Numbered from the stretch's first letter, positions 1 to 9,678 are shown. The stretch: DNA of 31,261 bases from UBA6183 sp964545895 (GCA_964545895.1 CAZJHS010000031.1:1-31261); one strand, 5' to 3'. Numbers and translations: made by a program. Notes: generated by a model from the sequence alone, not told the origin.

Positions 1-12
1 TAATACAAGCAA

Positions 13-603
13 CTATTTGTGTATTGACCGAATTCGGCTTAAAGTCTCATTTCGTAAGCCTAAAAAAGAAGCAATAAATTTAAGAGGAACCCTATTGATT
101 AATGGTCCGTATTTACTCGACAAAAAATAATTATAACGCTCAGTTGCATTAGGAATTTTGCTTATCAAGGCCCTGAAACATGCATCTTGATAATTGTATA
201 ATAAGATGGTATTTGTTAGTAATACCATTTCGTAATGATTTTTGATTAGCTCATGAAATTTAGGTTTTGATAATACTTCTAGCTCACAATCTTCTATAGC
301 AAGTATTGATTCGTTTGCTACAGATTGTTCAAGTATATTTTCGCCTGTGGCCACAATCTCTCCGGCACTATTCAACCACATGGTAATTTCCTTTGTGTTA
401 TGTATGATATAGCCGCGCAATATACCTTTTCGTATAAAGTATATGTAATCAGCCGACTCGCCATAATTTATTAAATGCTCACCCTTTTTTACTACGCATA
501 ACTTTAAATCACTCATTACTGCTTCATTAAACGCAGCGCTCAAGCTTAGCAGTGTTGATGCAAAATCTAAAAAAAGTGAGTTTCCAATAGTATGCTTGGT
601 CAT
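13..603 (-). CDS. Crp/Fnr-family transcriptional regulator
   Basis: This is a 196-residue cytoplasmic regulator of the Crp/Fnr superfamily. Residues about 30-130 form a cyclic-nucleotide-binding-type beta-roll (GEHLINYGES, then YIYFIRKGILRGY). The C-terminus (about 168-193) carries a short helix-turn-helix ending FIASFLGLRNETLSRIRS, the usual recognition-helix form in Bacteroidota members. I see no Cys cluster, so an Fnr-type Fe-S sensor is unlikely, and the ligand cannot be named. The ORF is complete: ATG at 601-603 and TAG at 13-15. It is on the same strand as the ATL gene, whose stop lies 68 bases upstream, so the two could be co-transcribed. The target genes are unknown. Family assignment is firm; function is not. 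Confidence 0.85.
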   Translation of the reverse strand: MTKHTIGNSLFLDFASTLLSLSAAFNEAVMSDLKLCVVKKGEHLINYGESADYIYFIRKGILRGYIIHNTKEITMWLNSAGEIVATGENILEQSVANESILAIEDCELEVLSKPKFHELIKNHYEMVLLTNTILLYNYQDACFRALISKIPNATERYNYFLSSKYGPLINRVPLKFIASFLGLRNETLSRIRSIHK

Positions 604-671
604 TTTTTATTGAGGTATAATTACAAATATGTATAAATAGTGGTTATTTACAAGTTTGATAAAAACAATAT

Positions 672-1007
672 TTAAAGCAACTCTTTACCTGGATCCCAAA
701 ATAATTGGTCAAAGTTCTGAACCTCATCATTTCTTACCTTAATGCCTTCTTGCTCCAATAACTCTTGCATGCGTTGGTCTGTTGCAAAATGATGTTTACC
801 TGTTAAAAGTCCATTTCTATTAACCACTCGGTGTGCTGGCACATCAGGTAATGCGTGGGCTGCATTCATGGCATAGCCAACTGTGCGGCTACTTTTTGCA
901 GCACCTAAATATTTTGCTATTGCACCATAACTTGTAACTCGTCCGTATGGCACAAGTTTTACTACCTCATATACATCATTAAAAAACGTTGATTGCACAC
1001 TAACCAT
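672..1007 (-). CDS. Alkyltransferase-like protein (ATL), MGMT-fold DNA-damage recogniser
   Basis: This 111-residue protein has the size and motifs of the DNA-binding domain of O6-alkylguanine-DNA alkyltransferase. YGRVTSYGAIA (21-31) includes the DNA-contacting Tyr, and SSRTVGYAMNA (39-49) includes the likely arginine finger. The active-site motif, normally PCHRV, reads PAHRV at 57-61, so the alkyl-accepting Cys is replaced by Ala. Known ATL proteins have Trp or Ala there, cannot transfer alkyl groups, and flag O6-alkylguanine for nucleotide excision repair. That role is inferred from the family. The start is ATG at 1005-1007. It is divergent from the TrpF-like gene across a 92-base gap that must hold promoters for both directions. 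Confidence 0.87.
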   Translation of the reverse strand: MVSVQSTFFNDVYEVVKLVPYGRVTSYGAIAKYLGAAKSSRTVGYAMNAAHALPDVPAHRVVNRNGLLTGKHHFATDQRMQELLEQEGIKVRNDEVQNFDQLFWDPGKELL

Positions 1008-1099
1008 ATTTTACTTGTTGTATTAATGGGCTACAATATAGCAAAAATACAGCACGCAATACCCGTAAAACATATCAAGTAAAGCACTAAATTCGCCCC

Positions 1100-1717
1100 A
1101 TGAGTTTTTTAAGTAACATAAAAATTAGTAACGTAACCAACCTTAGCGATGCACGCTATGCGGCAGCAGTTGGTATAAATTATATTGGTTTTTGTTTTGA
1201 TAGCGACAGTACAAATTACATTGCACCTATTAAAGCCAAAGAAATGATTGATTGGATTACAGGCAGCCATATTGTAGCAGAGTTTGGAAATCAATCGCTT
1301 GATGAAATTAAGGATATTAGCGAGCTGCTAAATGTAGATGTGATTGAGTTAAACAATACTATTTTACCCGATGAATTACCTAACTTAGAAAAGGCCATCA
1401 TCAAAAAAATTGACTTAAGTGTTTATACGCTTGCGCAACTAAATACAGAGTTACAAGCCTATAAAAACTATTGCGATGCGTTTCATTTATTTACCTCGCA
1501 AAACAACTTAGCAATACCCCAAAACGACTTGATAGATGTTTGTGCGAACTACAAAATTATTTGGGGCTTACCTGTTACTAACAATACTGTTTTAGATATT
1601 ATTAATGGCGTAAAACCATATGCAATAAATGTTTCGGGCGGACAAGAAGAAAAAGCAGGTATAAAAGATTTTGATGAATTAAATGATTTGTTAGAAGTGA
1701 TTACCCAAGAAGATTAA
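1100..1717 (+). CDS. TrpF-like (phosphoribosylanthranilate isomerase family) barrel protein, catalytic residues lost
   Basis: This is a 205-residue protein resembling TrpF along its length. KISNVTNLSDARYAAAVG (8-25) matches the TrpF start KICGIT..(E/D)DA, followed by INYIGFCF, an IAP motif and VAEFGN. The C-terminus has INVSGGQEEKAGIKD, matching the phosphate-binding DVSSGVE..PGxKD end of TrpF. The catalytic Cys of KICG is Ser10 here, and the LLDT-type strand carrying the catalytic Asp reads AFHLFTSQNN, with no Asp in place. It is therefore probably not an active isomerase in tryptophan synthesis. It is the first gene of a tight run with the MgtC-like gene (8-base gap) and anmK, not part of a trp operon. 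It might bind a phosphorylated ligand; the true role is unknown. Confidence 0.72.
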   Translation: MSFLSNIKISNVTNLSDARYAAAVGINYIGFCFDSDSTNYIAPIKAKEMIDWITGSHIVAEFGNQSLDEIKDISELLNVDVIELNNTILPDELPNLEKAIIKKIDLSVYTLAQLNTELQAYKNYCDAFHLFTSQNNLAIPQNDLIDVCANYKIIWGLPVTNNTVLDIINGVKPYAINVSGGQEEKAGIKDFDELNDLLEVITQED

Positions 1718-1725
1718 CTTACACC

Positions 1726-2433
1726 ATGAATATTACCACCATAAATATTGGCGAGTTTGAACACCGCCTTTTGCTTGCCTTTGCTTTAGGTACCCTTATT
1801 GGCTTAGAGCGACAATGGCGACATAAAATTGCTGGCATAAAAACAAATGCATTAGTTGCTGGAGGTGCTGCTTTATTTATTTTAGTATCCGAAAAAATGG
1901 GTGGCGATAGCACAGGAGCGGCACGTATTGCAGCCAATATTGTAACTGGTGTAGGTTTTTTAGGCGCGGGTGTAATGATGCGCAATGGCAATAACATTAC
2001 TGGTATTAATACAGCGGCCACCATTTGGTGCTCATCAGCAGTTGGCTCATTAGCTGGTTTAGGTTATTGGTATGAGAGTTTAGTAGGAACAGCCTTTGTC
2101 GTTTTAGGTAATATTATTTTACGCCCAATTGGCGATAAAATAGATCATCGTCTTAATCAAATTAAAGCATCGGGTAATGTTTACTTTTTAAAAGTGCAAT
2201 GTCAATCGCATGCACAAAAACAGGTAAAAAGCACCATTATTGAAGCTATTACAAACTCAAACACTTTGCATTTAAGTGCGCTGCAAACAGAAAATCATCA
2301 CCTAATTATTGCCGAAATTCAATCATTAGACCAACGCCATACCGATATAGAAGCTTTGGTTGATATACTTAAAACAAATCCGGATATTGATAGTGTAAAG
2401 TGGGAAGAACAACAAAACAAACACAGTTTTTAA
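1726..2433 (+). CDS. MgtC/SapB-family inner-membrane protein
   Basis: This 235-residue membrane protein has the MgtC signature in its first 145 residues: LLLAFALGTLIGLERQW near the N-terminus, then GIKTNALVAGGAALF, ARIAANIVTGVGFLGAGVM and INTAATIWCSSAVGSLAGLG, giving about four to five membrane helices. The remaining ~90 residues are soluble, with alternating strands typical of the ACT-like C-terminal domain found in many MgtC homologues. Family members are linked to growth at low Mg2+, to virulence and to regulation of membrane ATPase or transport; the role here is not determined. It starts 8 bases after the TrpF-like stop and ends 16 bases before anmK, so the three are probably co-transcribed. 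Confidence 0.88.
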   Translation: MNITTINIGEFEHRLLLAFALGTLIGLERQWRHKIAGIKTNALVAGGAALFILVSEKMGGDSTGAARIAANIVTGVGFLGAGVMMRNGNNITGINTAATIWCSSAVGSLAGLGYWYESLVGTAFVVLGNIILRPIGDKIDHRLNQIKASGNVYFLKVQCQSHAQKQVKSTIIEAITNSNTLHLSALQTENHHLIIAEIQSLDQRHTDIEALVDILKTNPDIDSVKWEEQQNKHSF

Positions 2434-2449
2434 ACTACTTTAACCAAGC

Positions 2450-3505
2450 ATGAAACACTACAAAGTAATTGGTATCATGTCGGGCACATCTATGGATGGT
2501 GTTGATTTAGCCTATTGCGAATTTTGGCAAACTAACCAACATTGGCAATTTGAAATTAAACATGCCGAAACTATACCTTACAACAAAACTTGGTTGGTAC
2601 GATTAACGGAACTTCATAAACAGCCTATTCATTTACTTCCAAAAACCGATGCTTACTATGGCAAATACTTAGGTCAATTGGTAAATACGTTTATTAAAAC
2701 ACATGCTTTACAAGTTGATTTTATTGCCAGCCACGGACATACAATTTTCCATCAACCCCAAAATGGTTTTACCACCCAAATTGGTTGTGGCGCAAACCTA
2801 TTTGCCGAAACAGGAATAAAAACCATTAACAACTTTAGGGTAGTTGATGTAGCTTATGGCGGACAAGGTGCTCCTCTTGTTCCTATTGGTGATGAGTTGC
2901 TATTTAATGAGTTTGATGCTTGCCTAAACTTAGGCGGTTTTAGCAATATTAGTTTTACTAAAAACAAAACGCGTAAAGCTTTTGATATTGGACCTTGTAA
3001 TATTGTAACCAACCAAGTGGCACAACAACTTGGTTTTGATTTTGATGATGAGGGCAAACTTGCAGCACAAGGAACCGTAAATTTAACTTTACTAAACGAA
3101 CTTAATAATTTGCCCTACTATAAAACTAATCCTCCAAAATCATTAGGCATAGAGTGGGTTAATACAGATTTTTGGCCAACAATAAAACCACATCAAATTA
3201 CTGCAGTTGATTTATTGGCAACTTTACAACAACATATTGCACAACAAATTGCCAACACCATAATCACCAATAAATTAAACCAAGTTTTAGTAACAGGTGG
3301 TGGTGCTTTTAATACTTCATTGATAAACCATATCAACAACCTTACTCATCAAGCTTTAAAAATACCCAATGCGTTACTCGTTAATTATAAAGAAGCTTTA
3401 ATATTTGCTTTCCTTGGTGTGCTAAGGGTTGAGGGAAATATTAACGCACTACAATCTGTAACAGGTGCAAAGCAAAATAGCATGGGTGGAGCCATTTGGG
3501 GCTAA
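2450..3505 (+). CDS. anmK: Anhydro-N-acetylmuramic acid kinase
   Basis: AnmK (351 residues, near the usual ~370) is a cytosolic enzyme that opens and phosphorylates 1,6-anhydro-MurNAc to MurNAc-6-phosphate during cell-wall recycling. Visible motifs are the ATP-binding loop MSGTSMDGVD (10-19), GGQGAPLVP (137-145), NLGGFSNIS (160-168), FDIGPCNIV (178-186) with the likely catalytic Asp179 (the family norm is DTGPGN), and VTGGGAFN late in the protein. It is the last gene of the trpF-like/MgtC/anmK run. No clear terminator follows it in the 255-base gap before the next start. No murQ or amiD neighbour is present, so the rest of the recycling pathway must lie elsewhere. Confidence 0.94.
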   Translation: MKHYKVIGIMSGTSMDGVDLAYCEFWQTNQHWQFEIKHAETIPYNKTWLVRLTELHKQPIHLLPKTDAYYGKYLGQLVNTFIKTHALQVDFIASHGHTIFHQPQNGFTTQIGCGANLFAETGIKTINNFRVVDVAYGGQGAPLVPIGDELLFNEFDACLNLGGFSNISFTKNKTRKAFDIGPCNIVTNQVAQQLGFDFDDEGKLAAQGTVNLTLLNELNNLPYYKTNPPKSLGIEWVNTDFWPTIKPHQITAVDLLATLQQHIAQQIANTIITNKLNQVLVTGGGAFNTSLINHINNLTHQALKIPNALLVNYKEALIFAFLGVLRVEGNINALQSVTGAKQNSMGGAIWG

Positions 3506-3760
3506 CCATTTTTAGGCAATCAGTCATCATACCTTTAAGTACTGAAATAAGCCACAAAATAAATAGCGGTTTACATTTCTTGAATAGATGATTTTTAGTA
3601 CAAATTAACAATATAAAGTATAAGTCGCATTTTATTAAAAAGTGTGACATACCACTCACATAAGCATAAAACTACTAACATAAGCCCAACACTGATTATA
3701 TAATTAGTAAACAGGAGTGCTTACAATAGCCAAAATTTGTGATTGTCAATAGATAACACA

Positions 3761-6700
3761 ATGCGTTTAATAAGTAGTAGCTTAATTGGTAAAGGGCAAT
3801 TTGTTATGATGTTAATTTTCTTAACATCAAGCTTTACCCTTTTACATGCTCAAACGAAAACATTTTCGGGAACAGGCAATTGGAGTAGCGCAGCTAATTG
3901 GAGTCCATCTGGGGTTCCAACAAGTGCGAACACCGTAATTATTGCAACAGGAGCAAACGTAACTGTAGATGGAAACTATACATGTGATAGTATCTATTTT
4001 GCAGCAGGAGCATCAAACAGCACCATCAGCATCAGTGGTACAAACAAACTTACCGCAACACGTGGCGTTAGATTTTCAAATCCGAGTGCAAATGTAACGC
4101 AACTTATTAATGTTAATGCAGGATTTTTAGAGGGAGATGTGCTAGTCCAACCAGACCTAACAACAGGGCGTGTAAACAGAATTAATATAACCACCGGCAC
4201 AATAAAAGTTAATAAAGATTTCACCTCAGCTGGAAGCACAGCAGAAAATATTATAGAGTTTACAGATGCTGGTAAGTTTAGGTTAGGAGGAACCTGGACA
4301 TCAGCAACCGGAACATTTACTAATGCAACATCAAGTTTCGAGTATTTTTCTGTAAATCCATCTCAATCTATAAGATCAAGAACTTACAACAAACTCATAT
4401 TAAGTGGTGATACTAAAGTACCCGGAGGATCAATAATTTGTAATGATAGTTTAATTGTTAACTCGGGCGCTACGCTAAACAACAGTGGATCGGCTAGTAT
4501 AACATTAAACAGTGTATTTTATATTGCAGGAATATATTCCGAAGGTAGTACCATTGGTAATGTAATTTTAAATGGGTTAGTTCATATTGCACCCACTGGT
4601 ACTTTCCAAGCAACAGTGGGCGAATCTTTTACCATAGGTGGTGGCATTAAAAATGAGGGTACATTTATCTCTGGAACGACAACAAGTACATACACATTTG
4701 CAACAAACAATCAAACACTATCTGGTAACAAAATGTTTACGTTTGCTGGTGGGGTAACAGTAACCGGTATCACATTAACATCATCAGATTCGGTACGAAT
4801 TAACGGTACATTTCAAGGCACAGGCACATTTGTTAATCAATCTTATTTACTGTTAATGGGGGCTACTAATAGTATTACAACACTTAATGCACTAGGATCA
4901 GGAAATATAGTAGAATATGGTTTTGCAGGAACTCAAACTGTAAAAGGAACATCATACAAAAAATTACGCCTTACAGCAAGTGGAGTAAAAACTAGTAATG
5001 CAAATGTTAACGTTGGAGATGAGTTAAACATTGGAACGGGTGCAACCTTTGCAATGAGCACTTTTTTACTTACATTAGACCCTAGTTGTTTGATAACAGG
5101 AACAGGAAACTTAACTACGGCTAATATTACTGCAACTCCAATTCCTGCGGGTAAAGTATGGCCATACACTACCATTACCTATAACTCTGGCAGTGCACAA
5201 ACTATTGTTAATGGCACATACACCAATTTAACATCAAGTAATGCTGCAAGAACTTTATCAAATACAGGTTTAATTTTAATTAATGGTACTTTTACACCAG
5301 GTTCTAGCACATACACATCAACAGGAAGTACTGTACAATTTAACAGCGCAAGCACACAAGCTTTACCAGGCATAGTTGGTGGGTACAATAAAATTGTATT
5401 GAACAACGGAATAAAAAATCCATCAGGAACATTAACATGCAATGATAGTTTAATTATTAACCCAGGAGCCACGCTTAACAATAGCGGTACAGCAAATTTG
5501 AGTTTTAATGGTATTTTTTATATTGCAGGTACATACATTGAAGGTAGCACAAGTGGCTCTGTAACTTTGGTTGGATTAATACATATAGCACCAACAGGTA
5601 CTTTTCAGGTTAACGTGGCCGAAATATTTGATATCAGAGGCGGCATAAAAAATGAAGGTACGTTTATTTCGGGTACAGGAACCTATACATTTGCAACCAA
5701 TAATCAAGCTTTAACTGGCACCAAAATGTTTACGTTTGCTGGCGGTGTAACAGTAACTGGTATCACATTAACATCATCAGATTCGGTAAGAATTAACGGT
5801 ACATTTCAAGGCACTGGAACCTTTGTAAACCAATCTTATTTGCTGTTGATGGGTGCCACTAATAGTATTACCACGCTTAATTTAGCAAGTGCAGGAAACA
5901 CTGTTGTATATGGTGCAGCAGGAACGCAAACTGTAATAGGAGCAAACTATAAAAATATGCATATAACAGGTAGCGGAACTAAAACATCAAATGGAAATAT
6001 TGCTGTTGCTACCGAGTTATTTATTGATGCAAGCCCAACACTTGCTATGAGTACATTTTTATTAACCCTTGACCCAGCCTGTTTAATAACTGGTACAGGA
6101 AATTTAAGCACAGCTAACACTACCTCAACACCTATTCCTGTTGGAAAAACATGGCCATTTACAACCATAACTTATAACTCAGGTAGTGCACAGACTATTG
6201 TTTATGGAACTTATAACAATTTAACATCTAGTAATTTTGCACGTACCTTATCTGCAACAGACACTATTCATATTAAGGGCATTTTTACCTCAGGTACTGG
6301 CGCATACACAAGTACAGGAAGTACAGTTAATTTCAATGGTACATCTACCCAAAATATTCCTAATGTATCTGGAGGGTATAACCGTTTAGTAATTAATGGT
6401 AGTAGCGTTAAAACCGCTACAGCAAACATCACTGTAATTTCAAATCTAAATGTAAGTAGCATATCTACATTAAACATGTCAACGTTTAATATTGTTAGTG
6501 CAACTACAACAAACAGTGGTACTGGTTTAATATTAACGGCAAGCACAAGCAATATTCCATTACCTTCGGCCGTTTTTTGGAATTGCACAGTTGAATACAA
6601 TAGTAGTTCTAACCAAACACTAACAACTGGTACATATTCAAATTTAAGATTTACAGGTGCAGGAACTAAAACAGCAAATGGTGTAATTACGGTTAACCAA

Positions 6701-9622
6701 ACATTAAATATTGGTGTAGGAATAACAGTTGCAATGGGAACAAATCAACTTAGTGGAACCTTAACAAGTATTGTAGGCACTGGGGTATTATCAACTGCAA
6801 ATACAACCAGTACACCCATACCCTCAGGAAAAACTTGGCCTTTCGATATCAACTATGTGAGTGCTTCATCTCAAACGGTAGTAAACGGAAACTACCTTAA
6901 TTTAAATACTACTGGTGGTAACCGTGTGCTTGCATCCTCAGGTATAATTGGCATATCAGGTACATTTACACCTGGAGCAGGTACGTTTACAAATACTGGT
7001 AGCACAATAGAATTCAACGGTTCAGCCAGCCAAACAATACCTGTGTTTACTTTTAATAATTTAACTAGCAGTAATACTGGAGCAAGAACATTAGCAAGCG
7101 GTACAATAACAGTACAAGGCAACTTTACTTCAGGTTCAAACAGCTACACCATTACCGGAAACACAATGGTTTTCCCTACTGCTACACAAAATATATCGGG
7201 TACATTTAATAATTTAACTTTAAATACTGCTGGTACTAAAACAGCCATAGGGAACATTAATGTAGCAGGAACAATAAGTGTTGCAAGTGGTGTTACTTTA
7301 GATTTAACAAGTGCCTATATTTTAAATGGTACATTAACAACTATTTCAAACAGCGGAACAATTAAAACAGCAGTACCAACAACCACAAGTACTACACCAG
7401 TTTCTGCTGGTAAAACATGGGGGGGGACTATAGAGTATGCTGGAAGTAATCCGCAAACAGTTCCCTTAGGTGTATACACTAACCTTACAATTAGTGGTGC
7501 AAGTGTAAAAAATACATCTGATAATATAACTATTAATGGTACACTAACATTTACTTCGGGTAAATTAAATATAAATAATACAACGCTTACCCTTACAGGA
7601 AGTGTAGTAAATACAGTTGGCGAGGGTATAAAATCAGGCGGTAATGCAAACTTAGTTTTAAACGGAAACCTTGCCCGAACAATTAACTTCGATCAATCAG
7701 AACCTAATTTAACCAACAAAATAAACTCGCTTACCAACAATTCAAGCGCTCAAACCACAACTATAGGCAGTAAATTATTAGTTACAAACACGGTAATACC
7801 TACATCAGGAACAATTAATGCAAATGGAAATTTGGTATTAGTTTCCGATAATGCTTCAACGGCTCGTATTGCACAAGGTACCGGAAGTTATATTACTGGA
7901 AATGTAACTGTACAACGATACATACCAGAAAGCGCCCGCAGATGGAGATTTTTAAGTAGTGCAGCTACCAATGCTACCATAGAAGATTTACGCAACGAAA
8001 CATTTGTAACTGGACCAGGCACCGGAAATACAATTGGAACCACAAACTCTAACGGATACGATGCCACCCAAAGTAATGCTGCAGGTATTTATTGGTATGA
8101 CGAAACCTTAACAACCGGAGATATTAATACAGGTTGGACCATACCAGCTAATACATCACATGTTTTAGCTCCAGGTAAAGGATACCGTGTTTTTGTGCGT
8201 GGAGACAGAAGTGATATTAATAGAATTACTAACGTAAACTTAACTCAAAATCAAGTTACATTAGATGTAAACGGCCCTGTTAATAGTGGAGATATTACAA
8301 TGCCAATATCATTTAGTAGTTCTGGCAATGTAAATAATGATGGATGGAATTTAATTGGTAACCCATACCCTTCTGCTTTTGATTGGAATGCTTTTCATGA
8401 TACTGGCAGAAGCGGAAATAGTGGAACCAATTACACCAACATTGAACCAACTATTTGGGTACTTGATCCTATTGATAATACCTACAAATTTTACAATGCA
8501 CTTTCTAACGCGGGTAATATAACCAATGGTGTTGTAGCACAAGGGCAAGGTTTTTGGGTTAAGGCTACTGGTAGCGGTGCCGCAATTACATTTAAAGAAG
8601 CATTTAAAACAGCATCAACCCCTACTAATTTATTTAAAAATACTGAAGGTGGTGCGTTTAAAATACGAGTTTCAAAAGACTCATTAAACGCAGATGAATT
8701 GCTTGTAAAATACATCAGCGGATCTACTAAAACTTTTGATGCTTACGATGTATACAAACTAAGTTCGCCTATTGTAATCAGTTCGTATGGTACCGATAAC
8801 GTGCATCTATCCCTTTCGGCACGTCCGTTATCAACTACCCAAAACGATACCATTAAATTGTATGTATACGCAGCAACATCGGGTAATTACAACATGCAAT
8901 TTTCTAACAGCAACAGCATTGCTGTGCAAGATCAAATATTGTTAATTGATAACTTTACTAATACGGTTACCGATTTAAAAAATACATCAAACTATAGCTT
9001 TACGGTAGCTACAAATAATGCTGCATCATTTGGGTTAAATAGGTTTTACATTGTAGTAGCTAACAATAGCCAACTACCTGTAAAACTAATGAGCTTTAAC
9101 GCACAAAAAACAGCTCAAAAACAGGTGGCATTAACATGGGCTACTGCTCAAGAAAAAAACAGCAATAAATTCGAAATCCAGCATTCAACAGATGGTTATC
9201 ATTTTAATACTATTGGTTGGGTTGATGCAAAAGGAAACAGCAATGCACTAACAACCTACAAGTATTTACATACAAAACCTAACGAGGTAAATTATTACAG
9301 ATTAAAACAAGTTGATAACAACTTATCTTTTGAGTACTCAAGTATTGTAAAAGTTGATTTTAACACAGCTGATGCCGAATTACCAGAAGCTGTAAGTATG
9401 TATCCAATTCCAGCTATTAATGATGTTACACTTGCGTTAACTAACAAGCACGAAATTGCTGCAATTAGCATTTACAACTTGGATGGAAAACTGATTCACA
9501 CCCAAACCACACAATCGGCTGTTGTTAAGCTTGATTTAGCAAATTACGCATCGGGAGTATATCTTATTCAGTTAGAAGATGAGTTTGGCGAAATTATTAC
9601 ACATAAGTTTACCAAAGACTAA
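3761..9622 (+). CDS. Giant secreted beta-strand repeat protein with type A T9SS sorting domain
   Basis: This is a 1953-residue surface or secreted protein. I chose ATG at 3761: an in-frame TTG at 3743 would put extra polar residues before the signal peptide (residues ~1-31, ending LLHAQ). Residues ~35-1370 are Gly/Thr/Ser/Asn-rich beta-strand repeats of the kind TSTGSTVNF and TYTNLTSSN, likely a long beta-helix. They include a 333-residue tandem duplication. Next come ITGNVTVQRYIP, a W-rich segment with WNLIGNPYPSAFDW, and a fibronectin-like stretch (LPVKLMSFNAQ ... YYRLKQVD). The last ~80 residues (MYPIPAINDVTLAL ... YNLDGKLI ... YLIQLE) are the Por_Secre_tail/type A sorting domain recognised by T9SS. 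No enzymatic domain is seen. Adhesion or matrix function is an inference. Confidence 0.9.
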   Translation: MRLISSSLIGKGQFVMMLIFLTSSFTLLHAQTKTFSGTGNWSSAANWSPSGVPTSANTVIIATGANVTVDGNYTCDSIYFAAGASNSTISISGTNKLTATRGVRFSNPSANVTQLINVNAGFLEGDVLVQPDLTTGRVNRINITTGTIKVNKDFTSAGSTAENIIEFTDAGKFRLGGTWTSATGTFTNATSSFEYFSVNPSQSIRSRTYNKLILSGDTKVPGGSIICNDSLIVNSGATLNNSGSASITLNSVFYIAGIYSEGSTIGNVILNGLVHIAPTGTFQATVGESFTIGGGIKNEGTFISGTTTSTYTFATNNQTLSGNKMFTFAGGVTVTGITLTSSDSVRINGTFQGTGTFVNQSYLLLMGATNSITTLNALGSGNIVEYGFAGTQTVKGTSYKKLRLTASGVKTSNANVNVGDELNIGTGATFAMSTFLLTLDPSCLITGTGNLTTANITATPIPAGKVWPYTTITYNSGSAQTIVNGTYTNLTSSNAARTLSNTGLILINGTFTPGSSTYTSTGSTVQFNSASTQALPGIVGGYNKIVLNNGIKNPSGTLTCNDSLIINPGATLNNSGTANLSFNGIFYIAGTYIEGSTSGSVTLVGLIHIAPTGTFQVNVAEIFDIRGGIKNEGTFISGTGTYTFATNNQALTGTKMFTFAGGVTVTGITLTSSDSVRINGTFQGTGTFVNQSYLLLMGATNSITTLNLASAGNTVVYGAAGTQTVIGANYKNMHITGSGTKTSNGNIAVATELFIDASPTLAMSTFLLTLDPACLITGTGNLSTANTTSTPIPVGKTWPFTTITYNSGSAQTIVYGTYNNLTSSNFARTLSATDTIHIKGIFTSGTGAYTSTGSTVNFNGTSTQNIPNVSGGYNRLVINGSSVKTATANITVISNLNVSSISTLNMSTFNIVSATTTNSGTGLILTASTSNIPLPSAVFWNCTVEYNSSSNQTLTTGTYSNLRFTGAGTKTANGVITVNQTLNIGVGITVAMGTNQLSGTLTSIVGTGVLSTANTTSTPIPSGKTWPFDINYVSASSQTVVNGNYLNLNTTGGNRVLASSGIIGISGTFTPGAGTFTNTGSTIEFNGSASQTIPVFTFNNLTSSNTGARTLASGTITVQGNFTSGSNSYTITGNTMVFPTATQNISGTFNNLTLNTAGTKTAIGNINVAGTISVASGVTLDLTSAYILNGTLTTISNSGTIKTAVPTTTSTTPVSAGKTWGGTIEYAGSNPQTVPLGVYTNLTISGASVKNTSDNITINGTLTFTSGKLNINNTTLTLTGSVVNTVGEGIKSGGNANLVLNGNLARTINFDQSEPNLTNKINSLTNNSSAQTTTIGSKLLVTNTVIPTSGTINANGNLVLVSDNASTARIAQGTGSYITGNVTVQRYIPESARRWRFLSSAATNATIEDLRNETFVTGPGTGNTIGTTNSNGYDATQSNAAGIYWYDETLTTGDINTGWTIPANTSHVLAPGKGYRVFVRGDRSDINRITNVNLTQNQVTLDVNGPVNSGDITMPISFSSSGNVNNDGWNLIGNPYPSAFDWNAFHDTGRSGNSGTNYTNIEPTIWVLDPIDNTYKFYNALSNAGNITNGVVAQGQGFWVKATGSGAAITFKEAFKTASTPTNLFKNTEGGAFKIRVSKDSLNADELLVKYISGSTKTFDAYDVYKLSSPIVISSYGTDNVHLSLSARPLSTTQNDTIKLYVYAATSGNYNMQFSNSNSIAVQDQILLIDNFTNTVTDLKNTSNYSFTVATNNAASFGLNRFYIVVANNSQLPVKLMSFNAQKTAQKQVALTWATAQEKNSNKFEIQHSTDGYHFNTIGWVDAKGNSNALTTYKYLHTKPNEVNYYRLKQVDNNLSFEYSSIVKVDFNTADAELPEAVSMYPIPAINDVTLALTNKHEIAAISIYNLDGKLIHTQTTQSAVVKLDLANYASGVYLIQLEDEFGEIITHKFTKD
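4385..6376 (+). repeat. In-frame tandem duplication, period 999/993 nt (333/331 aa)
   Basis: Unit 1 (4385-5383) and unit 2 (5384-6376) both begin at a Tyr-Asn-Lys codon set and share CNDSLI(V/I)N, GATLNNSG, HIAPTGTFQ and GGIKNEGTFISGT. The block from MFTFAGGVTV through MGATNSITTLN is identical in protein and near-identical in DNA (unit 1 from 4733, unit 2 from 5726). Unit 2 is 6 bases shorter because it lacks two residues after FISGT. A degenerate third copy starts at 6377. The lengths are multiples of three, so unit gain or loss keeps the frame. Confidence 0.9.
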
Positions 9623-9642
9623 ACGCTAACTACCAAATGTTT

Positions 9643-9678
9643 AGCCCTGTATTTACCCGTAAATACAGGGCTTTTTTA
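9643..9678 (+). terminator. Rho-independent terminator after the beta-repeat protein gene
   Basis: A perfect 12-bp stem (AGCCCTGTATTT at 9643-9654, with AAATACAGGGCT at 9661-9672) encloses a 6-base loop and runs straight into six Ts (9672-9677). It begins 20 bases after the stop codon. Confidence 0.93.

Noticed and set aside
1008..1099. Bacteroidota-type promoter (TAnnTTTG) between the ATL and TrpF-like genes
   Set aside because: Only partial matches were seen (for example TATATTG on the minus strand), not enough to call.
3441..3659. Minus-strand 72-residue ORF after anmK
   Set aside because: It overlaps the anmK 3' end and has no family signature; composition fits chance in an AT-rich gap.
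3743..3760. Upstream TTG start for the giant beta-repeat protein
   Set aside because: It would add six mainly polar residues before the signal peptide. The ATG at 3761 gives a normal signal peptide.
4000..8700. Hydrophobic minus-strand ORFs opposite the beta-repeat gene
   Set aside because: Reverse complements of Thr/Asn/Gly-rich repeats give Val/Leu/Pro-rich shadow ORFs; none has a recognisable domain or gene-like spacing.
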